Of a DNA stretch of 64,000 nt, positions 48,366 to 58,417 are shown in pieces. A program made the position numbers and the translations under genes. Positions within the stretch are counted from its first letter, which is position 1. Each line of letters starts with the position of its first letter. The DNA comes from Andalucia godoyi (lineage: Eukaryota; Discoba; Jakobea; Jakobida; Andaluciidae). The notes below the pieces were generated by a model. The model made no database searches and was not told where the DNA came from. It was given only the letters and a program-made list of their open reading frames with translations. The stretch lies in assembly GCA_009859145.1 (NCBI GenBank), contig VRVR01000049.1, positions 62,001 through 126,000 on the forward strand. The letters are read 5' to 3'.

Positions 48366-49276
48366 GAAAAGAAAGAAATGAAAAGAAAAGAAAAAGAAAG
48401 AGAGAGAGAGAGGGAGAGAGTGAGAGAAAAGGAATGACGCGCCCCACGCTCTAAAAGGCCGCAAGAATCGCCAAGAAGAAAAGAAAAGAGGGGAGGGGCA
48501 AAACTGAAAAGAAGACAGAAAAACAACAAGGAAAAGAATGCTGATGGCGATTGGGGAGACGAAACGTCAAAGACTCGAGAAGCCGGGAATTCTCAGGATG
48601 GGAAACTGGAGATGGAATTGGATTTGTGGCGATGGATTGGGGTATCGGATGAGAGGAAATTCCCGTCTGAAATGGCATTTCTACTGCGGTCTGCACCCAC
48701 ACCACTTTCCACTTCGCTGGATTACGGCAGGTGTCAGAATTGATTCCAGAGTTTACAGTAACGGACACAAGCAAAATTCGAAAATGCAACACGCACTTCA
48801 CTTGGCAAAAACAAACGAAAAACACGACAGGAATCGGGTCAAGAGGAATCGAAGACCAACAGGATTTGTTAAGAGGGTGTTCTGGAACAACGAAGGCGAT
48901 GCTCCAGAATTACACTTTAAATTAAAAAAGGACAAACGACAAAAGATCGTGCAACGTTCGTGGTCCAGAACACGCAGCAAAAAAGTTAGTTTCTTTTTTT
49001 GTTCTGCATAATTTTGCTGAGGACAAGGAGTCTGTTCGAGCAGCAGCAGAAGGCGAAGATTCGGCTCGCTGTTGTGCACGAACATCGTCTGTTGGATGGG
49101 GGCGTTCCCCCGTCTCTTCTTCTTCTTTTCTTTTCCGACTTGAATACAGGGATCGAGATCAACCGATCTCCGGATCTGTTGTCGCTGGACTCTGTATCCT
49201 TATTCCTTGCACCTTCATAGCGATATTCCAGGAGCGTGCACGCGACTTGACCGCCAGATTGTTTCTCCGGTGAAAC
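48366..49276. other. intergenic or unresolved region
   Basis: It starts with (GA)n text at about 48395-48430. A plus-strand frame from an ATG at 48538 runs ~157 codons but its first half is Trp/Gly-rich and unlike the neighbours. Its end (QKIVQRSWSRTRSKK) abuts a GTTAGT donor-like site, so an intron-containing gene is possible but not demonstrable. A second frame at 49020-49250 contains a hydrophobic stretch (SVVAGLCILIPCTFIAIF) without a supporting start. Confidence 0.35.
48395..48430. repeat. (GA)n microsatellite upstream of GNAT gene
   Basis: An imperfect GA run begins ~30 bp upstream of the GNAT start and reads (CT)n on that gene's coding strand. Confidence 0.85.
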
Positions 49277-49654
49277 ATGTACGAATCAGTACTATTCTGC
49301 TTGCATTCGCATCCGACAAGGAGCCTTCACGCATCTTTTGCGGTGGTCAATGGACGGGGTGACTTGAAAACTCAACTCACGGCAGAAACCGAAAGAAGAA
49401 TCGCCAACATAGGGACTCCGCGAATGGTGAGGGCAGTGTGCCAGCTCTTCCGACGAGATGAACTTGACACTGCTCATTTCAAGAAAGTTCGAATCCGTTT
49501 TCGTGCTTCTTTGCGGGATTCGGAGCCGGGGAAAATGCGACTTTCTGCTATGGCAAATTTGCATACGCTTGCACTCAAGCGTCAGATGGGGTTTCCTGCT
49601 ACGCCGCATCTGATCATGCCGGAACGAGACGTGTCGGCATATTCACTGTTTTGA
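49277..49654 (+). CDS. small hypothetical protein (125 aa)
   Basis: The frame runs from the ATG at 49277 to TGA at 49654. Codon use resembles neighbouring genes, and the sequence is rich in Arg, Leu and Ala with a probable helical centre (ETERRIANIGTPRMVRAVCQL, ANLHTLALKRQMGFPAT). No membrane segment or known motif is seen. The short length and lack of recognisable homology leave room for a chance frame. Confidence 0.4.
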   Translation: MYESVLFCLHSHPTRSLHASFAVVNGRGDLKTQLTAETERRIANIGTPRMVRAVCQLFRRDELDTAHFKKVRIRFRASLRDSEPGKMRLSAMANLHTLALKRQMGFPATPHLIMPERDVSAYSLF

Positions 49655-50107
49655 CAGGCAGCGATGTCGTTTTGCATGCTTCTTTGCTTGCCGTTCTGCG
49701 ACAGGTGTCGTCTTGTGACGAGCAGTCGTCTCGACAATCATCAACGACTTTTTTTTGGATTTGCCAAATGTGATTGCCGAGTGGGGGCTGACGGCATGAC
49801 ACCTGAAGTCAGCTTCGGTTCCTCTTTTGCCGTCAACAACAACACGATCGTGATTTCTTGTCCTTCTCCTTTCTTCCTCGTTATTATCCCCTCATTTCCC
49901 CATCTTCGTTTTTTCCCCCCTCACTAGTTCCCCCCCCCCTCTTAGTTCAACATCTGTATACAGCATCTCTCACGTCTTCTCCCACCTTCTGCCTGTTTTT
50001 CTCTTGTCAGCGCTCTTCCACAGTTCTCTTGTTCCTCACATCGCCTAATTTTCCCGCCATCCTCCGGTTTCCCCATCCCTATTTTTTATTTATATATCTC
50101 CCCTCTT
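49655..50107. other. intergenic, pyrimidine-rich leader region
   Basis: The plus strand is strongly C/T-rich from about 49840 to 50107, leading into the dinucleotide tracts before the PP2C gene. Open frames here are Ser/Pro/Phe-rich translations of that composition, not genes. Confidence 0.55.
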
Positions 50108-50119
50108 GTGTGTGTGTGT

Positions 50120-50212
<93 letters not shown>
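50108..50212. repeat. compound (GT)n(CT)n(GT)n microsatellite in PP2C leader
   Basis: A (GT)n run interrupted by TCTC, then about twenty CT units, then a short GT run. It ends about 70 bp before the PP2C start codon. Confidence 0.95.
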
Positions 50213-50280
50213 GTAGGTTTGCTCTTCAAGGTGGAGACCAAATCGAAGTATCCGACTTTTCTTTGATTCCCTTGAAAAGT

Positions 50281-51795
50281 ATGAGTTCCAGCCCGATTTC
50301 CATTCCTGCTAACAACAGTGATCCACGAATTATGATTACAGAACAATCTCCACCAATCGCGTCGACGTTGAGTCACGAAAAGTCTCCTGGTATGCAAAAC
50401 GGGAATGGCCTTCCAGCGTCCACACCAACAAGACTGGGGGAAGGAAACCCGCTTGCAGAGCGACGGCTTTCCGCTCGAACACGGGCTCTCCAATCTCATC
50501 GATCGCTTGTTTCGCGGTTGTCTGCTCCTCGCGTGCAACCGATGAAACATCCGGAAACAATTCCGTCCGACGAAGTTCTTGCGACCGCTACTCAAATGCT
50601 TGTCGAATATTTTCGTGCGGCGTTTGCCACACCAATCACGACAAGAATGCTCGCTTTCCTCGTGCGAAAGTATGCTGTCCAGACACTCAACAAGCTGGCG
50701 ATTGACGTTCTTTGCTCGTCTCCCGTTTTGTATCAAAAGTTAACTGACACCGTGGAAGAGATTGCAGAATCGTCCGGGTTCGGTGTCGCTTCTCCAAAGT
50801 CTGTTTCTGGCTTTCTATTTGACTTTCCCATCCAGGACTCTGGCATTTCCAGAATGGAGGCTGCGATTTATTCGACAATTGGAAGCCGAAATACGCAAGA
50901 GGACTCCTGGCAGGCTGTTGTCCATCTCGACACGCTTTACTTTGGAGACGCAAACAACCCCGTGGTCGAAGAACGAAGACGGAATATTACGTCTGCCAAT
51001 CACAGCTTCTTGGCAGGCACTCCCGAACAGTTTCAAGATGACCCCCAGCTACTCGAAGATCTTTGTTCCACACCCAGACGTGCATTCTTTGGAATTTATG
51101 ACGGCCATTCTGGTCCGCAAGCTTCCATTTTCGCACGGACGCATCTTCACGCGGAGTTGGCGTACTTGCTGCACACAACACCCGATAGTGACGAAGCGAC
51201 CGTTCGAGCCATTGAAGAGGCGTATGCAAAGACAGACGCCAAGTTCTGCCGTTTTGCAGAAGCGAACCAAAACGAAGCAGGGGCAGTTGCAGTGTCGTTG
51301 CTCCTTCAGAATGGAAAAGCATATGTCTCTCATGCAGGTGATGCCATGGCCGCAGTCGTGGTTGACGGAGTGGCTCGTGATCTTGGTACTCCACACAAGC
51401 CCAATCGATCTGACGAACAAGAACGCATCAAGAAAGCTGGTGGTTGTGTCGTTTGGTTTGGTGCTTGGCGGGTGAATGCAGTCTTGGCTGTTTCGCGTTC
51501 GCTTGGAGATGTCAAGTACAAGGCATTTGTTCCAGCAGAACCTGAAACAATCATCATCGACCTTGCAAGCGACGAAGTTCGACAAGCGCAGTCTGTGTAC
51601 TTTATCATGGCCTCAGACGGCCTCTGGGATGTCTATTCTGCGCAGGAGGCAGCGGATAAGGTGAAGCAGTTGTTGGCCCAGCCAGGAATCTCCAAGGACG
51701 ATGTCTGCAGACAGCTCGTGGAAAGCGCAGTGCAGCGCGGATCCAAAGATAACGTCACAGCCAACTTGTTGTTCATCAAGCACACATCAAACTAA
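50281..51795 (+). CDS. PP2C-family (PPM) protein serine/threonine phosphatase
   Basis: 504 residues from MSSSPIS at 50281; the longer frame upstream is only microsatellite translation. An N-terminal ~195-residue region has a helical block (EVLATATQMLVEYFRAAFA, FLVRKYAVQTLNKLAIDVL). The PP2C domain follows: GSRNTQEDSWQAVV, FFGIYDGHSGPQAS with the DGHxG metal site, and AYVSHAGDAMAAVV, where the usual GDSR is GDAM. NAVLAVSRSLGDVKYK, FIMASDGLWDV and SKDNVTANLL complete it. The Asp residues that bind Mn/Mg are present, so it is likely active. The unusual N-terminal extension probably regulates or localises it. Confidence 0.92.
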   Translation: MSSSPISIPANNSDPRIMITEQSPPIASTLSHEKSPGMQNGNGLPASTPTRLGEGNPLAERRLSARTRALQSHRSLVSRLSAPRVQPMKHPETIPSDEVLATATQMLVEYFRAAFATPITTRMLAFLVRKYAVQTLNKLAIDVLCSSPVLYQKLTDTVEEIAESSGFGVASPKSVSGFLFDFPIQDSGISRMEAAIYSTIGSRNTQEDSWQAVVHLDTLYFGDANNPVVEERRRNITSANHSFLAGTPEQFQDDPQLLEDLCSTPRRAFFGIYDGHSGPQASIFARTHLHAELAYLLHTTPDSDEATVRAIEEAYAKTDAKFCRFAEANQNEAGAVAVSLLLQNGKAYVSHAGDAMAAVVVDGVARDLGTPHKPNRSDEQERIKKAGGCVVWFGAWRVNAVLAVSRSLGDVKYKAFVPAEPETIIIDLASDEVRQAQSVYFIMASDGLWDVYSAQEAADKVKQLLAQPGISKDDVCRQLVESAVQRGSKDNVTANLLFIKHTSN

Positions 51796-52305
51796 GTTTT
51801 TATTTTGCATTTGCTAGAAGAAGAATTCGTATTTCAATCCAGCTCTCACACATTTCGGAGATCGGTTTAGTATTTTTTTCCTCCCCCTTCCCCCTTTCCC
51901 CTCTCCTCCCTAATTTTAATTTTCTTATTTTGTAAACGTTGTTTCATCCTTGTTCTACGACCCTTCATAGTATTCTTTTCAGTCTTGCACTCTCCCGCCA
52001 TAGAAGCGAGAAAGCAATCGAGTCCCGGAGTCCGTCGCCGGAGTCCGTCGCCGGAGTTCGTGCCTCTTTCCCTTTGAAGGTTCGAACAGCAGCAAACGGA
52101 CGTAGTACATAGGCGTATATGTTTTTCCGTTGGAGGGCAGGACTGAGATTGGCCGAACTCGCAGACTCTCCGTTCTGTCTATTTTGCTACGGCTTTGTCC
52201 GCGACCAAGGTTCGTTTACTGGGTTTTTCTTCTCCGCAGTCTGTAATTCACCCGAACCAACGGAGAGATACGAAGTGATAATAGCGACTTTGGAGAACAA
52301 AAAAA
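51796..52305. other. intergenic spacer with 13-bp repeat
   Basis: T/C-rich 3' flank of the PP2C gene to about 51960, then mixed sequence. At 52025-52063 a 13-bp unit CCGGAGTCCGTCG is repeated about three times, the last copy diverged. The 20 bp before the next start are A-rich. Confidence 0.55.
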
Positions 52306-54369
52306 ATGTCGTCCTTTTCTCCTCCTTCTCGCCGACCTCCGCCGTCCCCGTCGAGTACTTCCGCCAGTGGTTCTTCGTACTACTCCTCGGCAACTTCGTC
52401 TCCTGCGCATTCTTCCTCGCATCGAAACGGGCCACCACTCTCTTCCTCTCAATACTCAACTCCTACTGCCTCCCAGAGGCCTTTTGGTGGCTCAGATGCT
52501 TACTTTAACGTTGCATCATCGGATCCGGACTTACTGGTGTCTGATCTAACGAGACGACTGTCCAATCTCAACGGCGGCTCTTCGTTTTATAATTCAACCG
52601 GTCCGTCACAGCCTGCATCTGCACCATATCCATTGCTTTCATCTTCGTCGTCATCATCATTGCCCGCCTTTTCGTCTTCAGCTTCGATTCCGGTCCACCC
52701 GTCTTCTGCGCTCTACCGATCGCCACTGCTCGATCGATATTATCTGAAAACTCACATCTATGATCGTACAGAGCATTCTTCTTCCGAGCAACCAAGAACT
52801 CCAAGGACTCCCACATCTGCGCCATCTTTGTTGCAGAGTTACCAGTTAAGTTCCGCTTCCAGTGGTAGTAATGGGAATTATTCTTACCGAAATGGCAACG
52901 GCAATGGAAACACCGCCGGCAATGCAGACGGCCTGAATGATGTGTATGATTCACCGCTGCTTCCGGAGCGGATTCCAGAGCCCCCACGAAGGCCGCCTCC
53001 CACTCCATCAAGCCCCACTCGCGATCCAAATGGGCTCACCAGAGTATCGAAGCCGTCGGAACTGAGCTCTTCTTCTCCGAAAGCAATAGACAGTTTGTAT
53101 CAAACTAAACTGGGGCAGCTATACAGCAGCCAGAAGGCAGCATCGAGAGATCGTTCCGATGAGAAATCTCGCTCCGTTTCGTTTCGCGATGAAGCGACAG
53201 TTCCGGTTTCAGTTGCGGTTGAGGCAGTGGCTGCCATCGAACCAGCAGAGACTCCTGCGCACGTAAGCGATTGTTTGCGAAGGGTTCTGTCGGTGGAAGT
53301 CGTTGCACGCCTTGTTTCTGTTCTCGTTGGAAAAGCAGAAGACTCTGGGAGCGCTTGGAACGCTTTTTTGGGGATTGTCGAGTCGGTCAACGACATGACT
53401 CCTTATGCAAAGAAGGCACTGCTGGAGGAAGACATCCGAAATTTGTCGTTTCGAATGGGCATGCCTCACGGATGGAAAAGACTCGTGAGGGGAGACAAGC
53501 ATGTGTTCAGCAACACGAAAGAGGATGTAGAAATTGCATTTCCTCCTGTGTACCCGGTTCTGTTGCGCCTGTTTCGAGTCCTGTGGTCTCGCCGTCGTGG
53601 CCTGGATCCCAATCCGGAGCCTATTCATCGAGATGGGGAACCGTTTGTGTGGATTGGCGTACGTGTTGCAACGGAGCCGCTACTCGCTGCGTCTGCAGAA
53701 CAAGCTCAGCGTGCATTTCCAGCAGTTGTCCCCTCCGTTGCATCGACGACCCCCGCCGACAATGCTACACCTCAGCAGCCGTTGGTGGACACGCCTGCCG
53801 CGAAGACGAAAGACGTGTCGCAAACTGCAATTGTGGAGAAGGCTCTGGAAAAACTTAGTTCAAAGAGCAATTCGCTGTCTCCTGCGGTTTCGAAGCCAAT
53901 GTTTACTCCGCCTCCCAAACGAGAAGCCGAAAAGTCAGAAATGGCTGTTCAGACGGAAGAAGGGGGACGCCCCGCCGTGAAGGCTGCGATTGACAAGGTT
54001 CTCGGTCTGGGCAGGATTGCAAAATCCGGTGATGCCCCTTCATCCTCGTCCTCCAGTGCCGGGGCTGCGACCGCTGCGGATTCCTCTGCGGGGCAGAGTG
54101 GCGGGGACATCCGAACCCAAAGTGGATCGTTGCACGACTCAGCTTCTTTAGGTTCCGTTTCGAAGCCGACTGCGTCATCGAAGTCGCTGGAGCCGCAGCA
54201 GCCTCTGGAAGACAACTCGACATTTGTTCGACCGCCTTTCAGTTCAGCGGACCCGTTCGATGTAGTTCCTCTTCCAAAACGAAAACCGAACCCATTGATT
54301 GCATCTTCTTTATCATCCTTTGTCGGAACAACTCGGCCACTCTATCTCGAGCTTCCTGCCATAGTTTGA
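52306..54369 (+). CDS. Ser/Pro-rich protein of unknown function (687 aa)
   Basis: 687 residues from the ATG at 52306, preceded by AAAAAA. Residues 1-290 are very rich in Ser, Pro and Tyr and clearly disordered. A folded-looking block of ~150 residues sits at about 320-470: DCLRRVLSVEVVARLVSVLV, then WNAFLGIVESVNDM, then VYPVLLRLFRVLWSRRRGL and GEPFVWIGVRVA. A second disordered region runs to the end. No motif or membrane segment was recognised. The folded centre suggests a real domain worth a structural search. Confidence 0.75.
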   Translation: MSSFSPPSRRPPPSPSSTSASGSSYYSSATSSPAHSSSHRNGPPLSSSQYSTPTASQRPFGGSDAYFNVASSDPDLLVSDLTRRLSNLNGGSSFYNSTGPSQPASAPYPLLSSSSSSSLPAFSSSASIPVHPSSALYRSPLLDRYYLKTHIYDRTEHSSSEQPRTPRTPTSAPSLLQSYQLSSASSGSNGNYSYRNGNGNGNTAGNADGLNDVYDSPLLPERIPEPPRRPPPTPSSPTRDPNGLTRVSKPSELSSSSPKAIDSLYQTKLGQLYSSQKAASRDRSDEKSRSVSFRDEATVPVSVAVEAVAAIEPAETPAHVSDCLRRVLSVEVVARLVSVLVGKAEDSGSAWNAFLGIVESVNDMTPYAKKALLEEDIRNLSFRMGMPHGWKRLVRGDKHVFSNTKEDVEIAFPPVYPVLLRLFRVLWSRRRGLDPNPEPIHRDGEPFVWIGVRVATEPLLAASAEQAQRAFPAVVPSVASTTPADNATPQQPLVDTPAAKTKDVSQTAIVEKALEKLSSKSNSLSPAVSKPMFTPPPKREAEKSEMAVQTEEGGRPAVKAAIDKVLGLGRIAKSGDAPSSSSSSAGAATAADSSAGQSGGDIRTQSGSLHDSASLGSVSKPTASSKSLEPQQPLEDNSTFVRPPFSSADPFDVVPLPKRKPNPLIASSLSSFVGTTRPLYLELPAIV

Positions 54370-54428
54370 TTCACTTATGTGTGATAAATGTACATACCGA
54401 CACCGCCGCCTTTACGCCTTTCTTATCA

Positions 54429-55136
54429 TTACATACATCCCTCCCATTCTGCATAAAACTGCTCCAAGAAAGATTCCATGTATTTGTGACGCCCCTCCGC
54501 CAAACGCCTTCCCGAGGTAGTCTTCATCATGTCCTTGAGCTTCAGCAACTTCTCATAAAAATGATTGATGGCGGTGTCATCCTCATAGGGGCGCTTTGTC
54601 ATGTACTGCTCCTTCGACATGTTGAGCAGTGGTTTCGAACCTGGAGTGTGAAGCTTCTTCGTCTTTGCGCCGGTGTACAACATGCACCGACACACTCCGA
54701 TTGCTCCGATTGCATCGATCCTATCTGCATCCTGCACAATCTTGAATTCCAGAGGGAGTTCGGAAGCTGTAAGGGAATTACCAAGCTCGTTCTTGAAACC
54801 AAGATTCTTCACGATGAAGAGCACGCGAGACATGGTTCCGTCGGGGCAATCGTGCAAGGTTAGAAATTCTCGTGCCTTTTCGGCTCCGGCAGTCTCTGAA
54901 TTCGAATACTTCCAGTCTGCAATGTCGTGGAGCAGCGCTGCAAGATGGATCACTTCCAAAGTCACTTCTTCCGAAACACCTTCCTCATAAGCAAGACGCA
55001 ACGCGAGGTTACGAACACGATCAATGTGGTCGAAATCGTGCGATGCGTCATTTCCAGAAAGCTCACTGCGAACAAACCCGGCAGTCTTTTCAATCAGCAA
55101 TGTGCGTCCCATCGCGTTCTGTTTTCTCTGTAGCAT
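54429..55136 (-). CDS. HD-domain metal-dependent phosphohydrolase
   Basis: 235 residues from the ATG at 55136; an upstream in-frame extension has no ATG. The HD signature is complete: SHDFDHIDRVRNLALRLAYE supplies the first His, LAALLHDIADWKY the HD pair, and VQDADRIDAIGAIGVCRC the distal Asp. This matches the bacterial YedJ/YpgQ-type HD hydrolases, known or predicted to act on nucleotides or related phosphates. Eukaryotic members occur in fungi, plants and protists. The C-terminal ~70 residues are helical and charged (NHFYEKLLKLKDMMKT). The physiological substrate is unknown. Confidence 0.88.
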   Translation of the reverse strand: MLQRKQNAMGRTLLIEKTAGFVRSELSGNDASHDFDHIDRVRNLALRLAYEEGVSEEVTLEVIHLAALLHDIADWKYSNSETAGAEKAREFLTLHDCPDGTMSRVLFIVKNLGFKNELGNSLTASELPLEFKIVQDADRIDAIGAIGVCRCMLYTGAKTKKLHTPGSKPLLNMSKEQYMTKRPYEDDTAINHFYEKLLKLKDMMKTTSGRRLAEGRHKYMESFLEQFYAEWEGCM

Positions 55137-55371
55137 ACGTAGCACTGTCTTTTTGAAGACGCAAGCAGCAAGGTGCACAACGCAGAAGAGTGGCTCTGCG
55201 GCCGCGTGAACTCCGAACTATGAAACATGCAGACCGTGCGAGCCGCCCGCACGAGCTCACGCGCCGGAGAATTGCGAAAAAAAAAGGAAAAAAGCTCCGC
55301 ATCTGTGTTTTCGCGTGTCGGTCTCTCTGTGAGACTGGGTTACGCTGAAGACATCGATATTCACCGACCCG

Positions 55372-55372
<1 letters not shown>

Positions 55373-55403
<31 letters not shown>
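55373..55403. repeat. (GA)n microsatellite
   Basis: GA run ending about 15 bp before the start of the OTUD6-N-like gene and ~240 bp upstream of the divergent HD-hydrolase gene. Confidence 0.95.
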
Positions 55404-55417
55404 AACTACGAGACAGT

Positions 55418-55942
55418 ATGGGGAAAGCTGGGAAACGACGTGATAAACGGCAATCAAAAGACACGCCATACACAGTTCTTGGAAGTGTTGCAGAGCCGAT
55501 TCGTATGGAAGATGATGTCGTGTCGGATGGTGATAATGGGAACCGTGCTGGAGAGCCTTCTCAGGATGCGAACGACACTCTAAATGCAGCTTCTCTGGAC
55601 TCCCTGTTTGAAGATGATGGACGAAATGACAGTATGGGGCAGATGTCCACCGGCGATGTTGAACATCCAAAAACAAGAGGTCATTTGCTGCAGAAGCACA
55701 AGGTCGAATGGAGAGCAATACGAACTGAAATTGAAAAACTGAAGCATCAGAGCGCAAAGCTGTCCAAGAAGGATCTGAAAGGAAAAGAAGTGAAGAGACT
55801 GCTGACAAAGCAAATCCAAAAGCTAAAAACGGATATGGAGGCCAGACAAAAGGATGAACTGGACAAGTTCGATCGCTCCACAGAAATCAATGATGCCTTC
55901 ACCATGACTGTTGCAGGTAGTCTCGGAAAGGCATTCCAATAA
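55418..55942 (+). CDS. small basic coiled-coil protein resembling the OTUD6 N-terminal region
   Basis: 174 residues from the ATG at 55418. A basic start (GKAGKRRDKRQSK) and an acidic Ser/Asp-rich middle precede a helix: LLQKHKVEWRAIRTEIEKLK, then SKKDLKGKEVKRLLTKQIQK, then a DELDKF end. This pattern resembles the N-terminal helical region of OTUD6-type deubiquitinases ('LLRRHRKEKKELQAKI...KKRRKQL...E..Q.H..EL'). The OTU protease domain that should follow is absent: the frame stops 20 residues later. It could be a free-standing paralogue of that region or an unrelated helical protein. Confidence is high that it is a gene, low for the family. Confidence 0.6.
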   Translation: MGKAGKRRDKRQSKDTPYTVLGSVAEPIRMEDDVVSDGDNGNRAGEPSQDANDTLNAASLDSLFEDDGRNDSMGQMSTGDVEHPKTRGHLLQKHKVEWRAIRTEIEKLKHQSAKLSKKDLKGKEVKRLLTKQIQKLKTDMEARQKDELDKFDRSTEINDAFTMTVAGSLGKAFQ

Positions 55943-56052
55943 AGAGATTCGCGATTTGATTGTTGTTGCTGTTGCTTCTTCTTCTTCTGTGTTGTATCAG
56001 AGTATGGACGAGGAAAAGACAGTTCAATGTTTATAAAGAGAGGAAGGGGTAC

Positions 56053-57522
56053 TTATCTACGAGGCGAAAATGTGGCCATGAAATCCTTCTTGTTGGAGTC
56101 TTCCACACACACCCAATCAAACTCACGGGACATTCGAGCAACAAACAGTTTCAGCTCCAACAGTCCGAGGGATGCACCAATGCACATGCGCGGGCCTCTG
56201 CCAAACGGCAAGTACGCGAAGGGGCTGGAGGAATCTCCGTTGGGCTTGACTGTGACTCCATCCACTTCTAGAAATCGGTCTGGTCGGAATTCCTCTGGTC
56301 TCGACCAATATTGTGGATTGCGGTGAAGCAACGCGGGCACGACGTTGATCACCGTCCCTTTCGGGATCGTGTATCCGTCGACATCATCATTAGACAGCGC
56401 CGCCCGTTGCAACAATGGAAACGCTGGCTTCAGTCTGAGCACTTCACGGCAGACCGCTTCCGCAAAGGGCAGGTTCTCCTGGGCATCCTCAAACGACAGC
56501 TCCGAAAACGGCCTATCAATGGGCAGGGCTCGATCAATTTCTTCTCGCAGCTTTTGTCGGTATTCCGCATTCTGCGGCTGCGACAAGTAGTACATCGCCC
56601 AAGCAGCGGAAGGAGGGACTGTCTGCGTTGCGGCGATCAGAAGACCGATCACCTTTCCAAAGTAACGAAGCGGGTGCAACCCTTCGCGAGTCACCCAAGC
56701 ATGAACCCACGAACCAGTGGTCTCGTCGAGATGGGCAGTCAGCCGCCTGCCTTCCCGAATCAACAATGCAACATCCTTGACAAATCCAAAGTTAGACAGT
56801 GGTGCCAGTGCCCATCGATACGGGTTAATCAGCCGCTTCTGGAATTCATCGCCAGCGGAAAGAACCAATCTCGACAGTCGTTCGGATCGCTCTGCGTCAT
56901 GGAAGTTGAACAAGATGCTTAAGTTAATGCGCGTGAACATTGGATGCAAGGCGGAAAGCACCTTCCCTTCGCGATAACTCAAATCCGGAGCAACTTTGCA
57001 GCTCTGCATAATAGAATTTGCGTACTGGTCGATGTGTCTTGAAATCTCTGGATACTGGTTCTTGACAATCGCTTGAAACACAGGTCGAGAGGCGTCTGGA
57101 TGATCCAATCCATGCATGTGGAGTTCGGTTTTCGGGGTTTCCATCGCAACCGCCATCTTGACAGACTTTGATCTGTACCCGACATATGCAGGCTTGTCGT
57201 ATCGATCTGTGGCTAGTGCTCGTCGAACAACGCTCGGATTATTGGCAACCAAGAATGGAGACGAGCCAACCCAGAACAACACAAGCGGTTCATCCGGAAC
57301 TGAAAGACATGCGTTCAACACTGTGCCTTCATAGTCCTTTCCAAGAGCAAGAGAGTTTCCAAATAGCGGCACGGTCGGTGGCCCTCTCGGCGTCTTTCCA
57401 GACACAGAATTGACGTACTTTGCAGCCATTGCAGCACACCTGGACTCATACCGCAGCAGATTGTACGCTGGAAACCCAGCCGCGGCCGCAGCTCCAGCAA
57501 GACCCAGAATCTTCCAGCCCAT
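56053..57522 (-). CDS. cytochrome P450, microsomal, CYP7/CYP8-like I-helix
   Basis: 489 residues from the ATG at 57522, typical P450 length. An N-terminal hydrophobic segment (ILGLAGAAAAAGFPAY) fits an ER anchor. The heme-binding loop FGRGPRMCIG carries the axial cysteine at residue 447; EVLRLKP supplies the ExxR motif and PEEFRPDRFLE the PERF region. The I-helix reads LLIAATQTVPPSAAWAMYY. The usual acid-Thr pair of the oxygen-activation motif (A/G-G-x-D/E-T) is replaced by Gln-Thr followed by Val-Pro. CYP7 and CYP8 sterol/prostanoid enzymes show a similar Pro-containing helix. The substrate cannot be predicted. Confidence 0.93.
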   Translation of the reverse strand: MGWKILGLAGAAAAAGFPAYNLLRYESRCAAMAAKYVNSVSGKTPRGPPTVPLFGNSLALGKDYEGTVLNACLSVPDEPLVLFWVGSSPFLVANNPSVVRRALATDRYDKPAYVGYRSKSVKMAVAMETPKTELHMHGLDHPDASRPVFQAIVKNQYPEISRHIDQYANSIMQSCKVAPDLSYREGKVLSALHPMFTRINLSILFNFHDAERSERLSRLVLSAGDEFQKRLINPYRWALAPLSNFGFVKDVALLIREGRRLTAHLDETTGSWVHAWVTREGLHPLRYFGKVIGLLIAATQTVPPSAAWAMYYLSQPQNAEYRQKLREEIDRALPIDRPFSELSFEDAQENLPFAEAVCREVLRLKPAFPLLQRAALSNDDVDGYTIPKGTVINVVPALLHRNPQYWSRPEEFRPDRFLEVDGVTVKPNGDSSSPFAYLPFGRGPRMCIGASLGLLELKLFVARMSREFDWVCVEDSNKKDFMATFSPRR

Positions 57523-58417
57523 TGACAGTCACCGACGACTCGCCACAAATCCGAAATACCCAAAGATATCCGAAATTCAAATATAGTAATAGTGATGATA
57601 ATTACAATGATGAGAACGCAAATGAATGCAGAAAGAGGCTTGGAAAGAAGACGAAATCAGCAAATATAACCCCTCCAACCCAAATGTCTTGTGGACGGCT
57701 ATGATATACCATCGACTAGTACGGCCAAGTTGACAGTCGTCGACATTGCTGTTGAATGAAGGCCGACCTTTTTCTTTCTGCAGATTGCCGCCACCAGTTG
57801 TTGTCGTCGTTGGTGTTGCTGCTGTTGTTGTCGCGGCGGCGTAGGTGTGCAGGGTTGAGGCCCAATGAGACACTATCGAATTGTAAAAGTCACTTTACGC
57901 AGAAAAATCTGTCTGAGGCGCAGCATGCAAGCTAAATGTTTGGAGAGGTTTTGGGTTGGGGGATAGTACTTCGCATCATGGAATTGCCCTCCTTCTTGAG
58001 TCTTTCCCCGCCTCCGCCTTACGACAAGTTCTTGATGTTACAATTGTGCAGACGCTGGATTTTGCCATTCGCTTGGACGTCGGTAAGCATGCACAAAGTC
58101 ACGACCCAAGAGTGACGAATAGACAGTCCGCACGCGCAAAAATGAAAAAAAAAAAAAAGAAAAAGAAAGGATGAGGACTGTCTTCTTTTTATTTGAATTT
58201 TGAAAATTAAAGTTAGAAAACAACAAGATGAAGAAACGTATTCTACAACAACAACAACAACAACAACAGCGACAACAACAAACAAAAGAAACGAGAAAGC
58301 GAAAGAGGAAGCCGAACGACACACAAAAGGACTAAGTAAAACGACTACCCCATCCCATCGAACAACGCCTGGACAAGAGCAGCTGCCAGAAGAAAAAAGA
58401 CTCTAAACTTGCGAAAG
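57523..58417. other. intergenic region
   Basis: Space between two minus-strand genes. It contains an A-run at 58142-58160, a (CAA)n tract at 58243-58280 and mixed sequence. Short frames on both strands are low-complexity, so none is called. Confidence 0.5.

Noticed and set aside
48538-49011. Plus-strand 157-codon frame upstream of the small hypothetical gene
   Set aside because: Trp/Gly/Arg-rich first half, no homology and no convincing leader; kept only as an unresolved possibility in the spacer entry.
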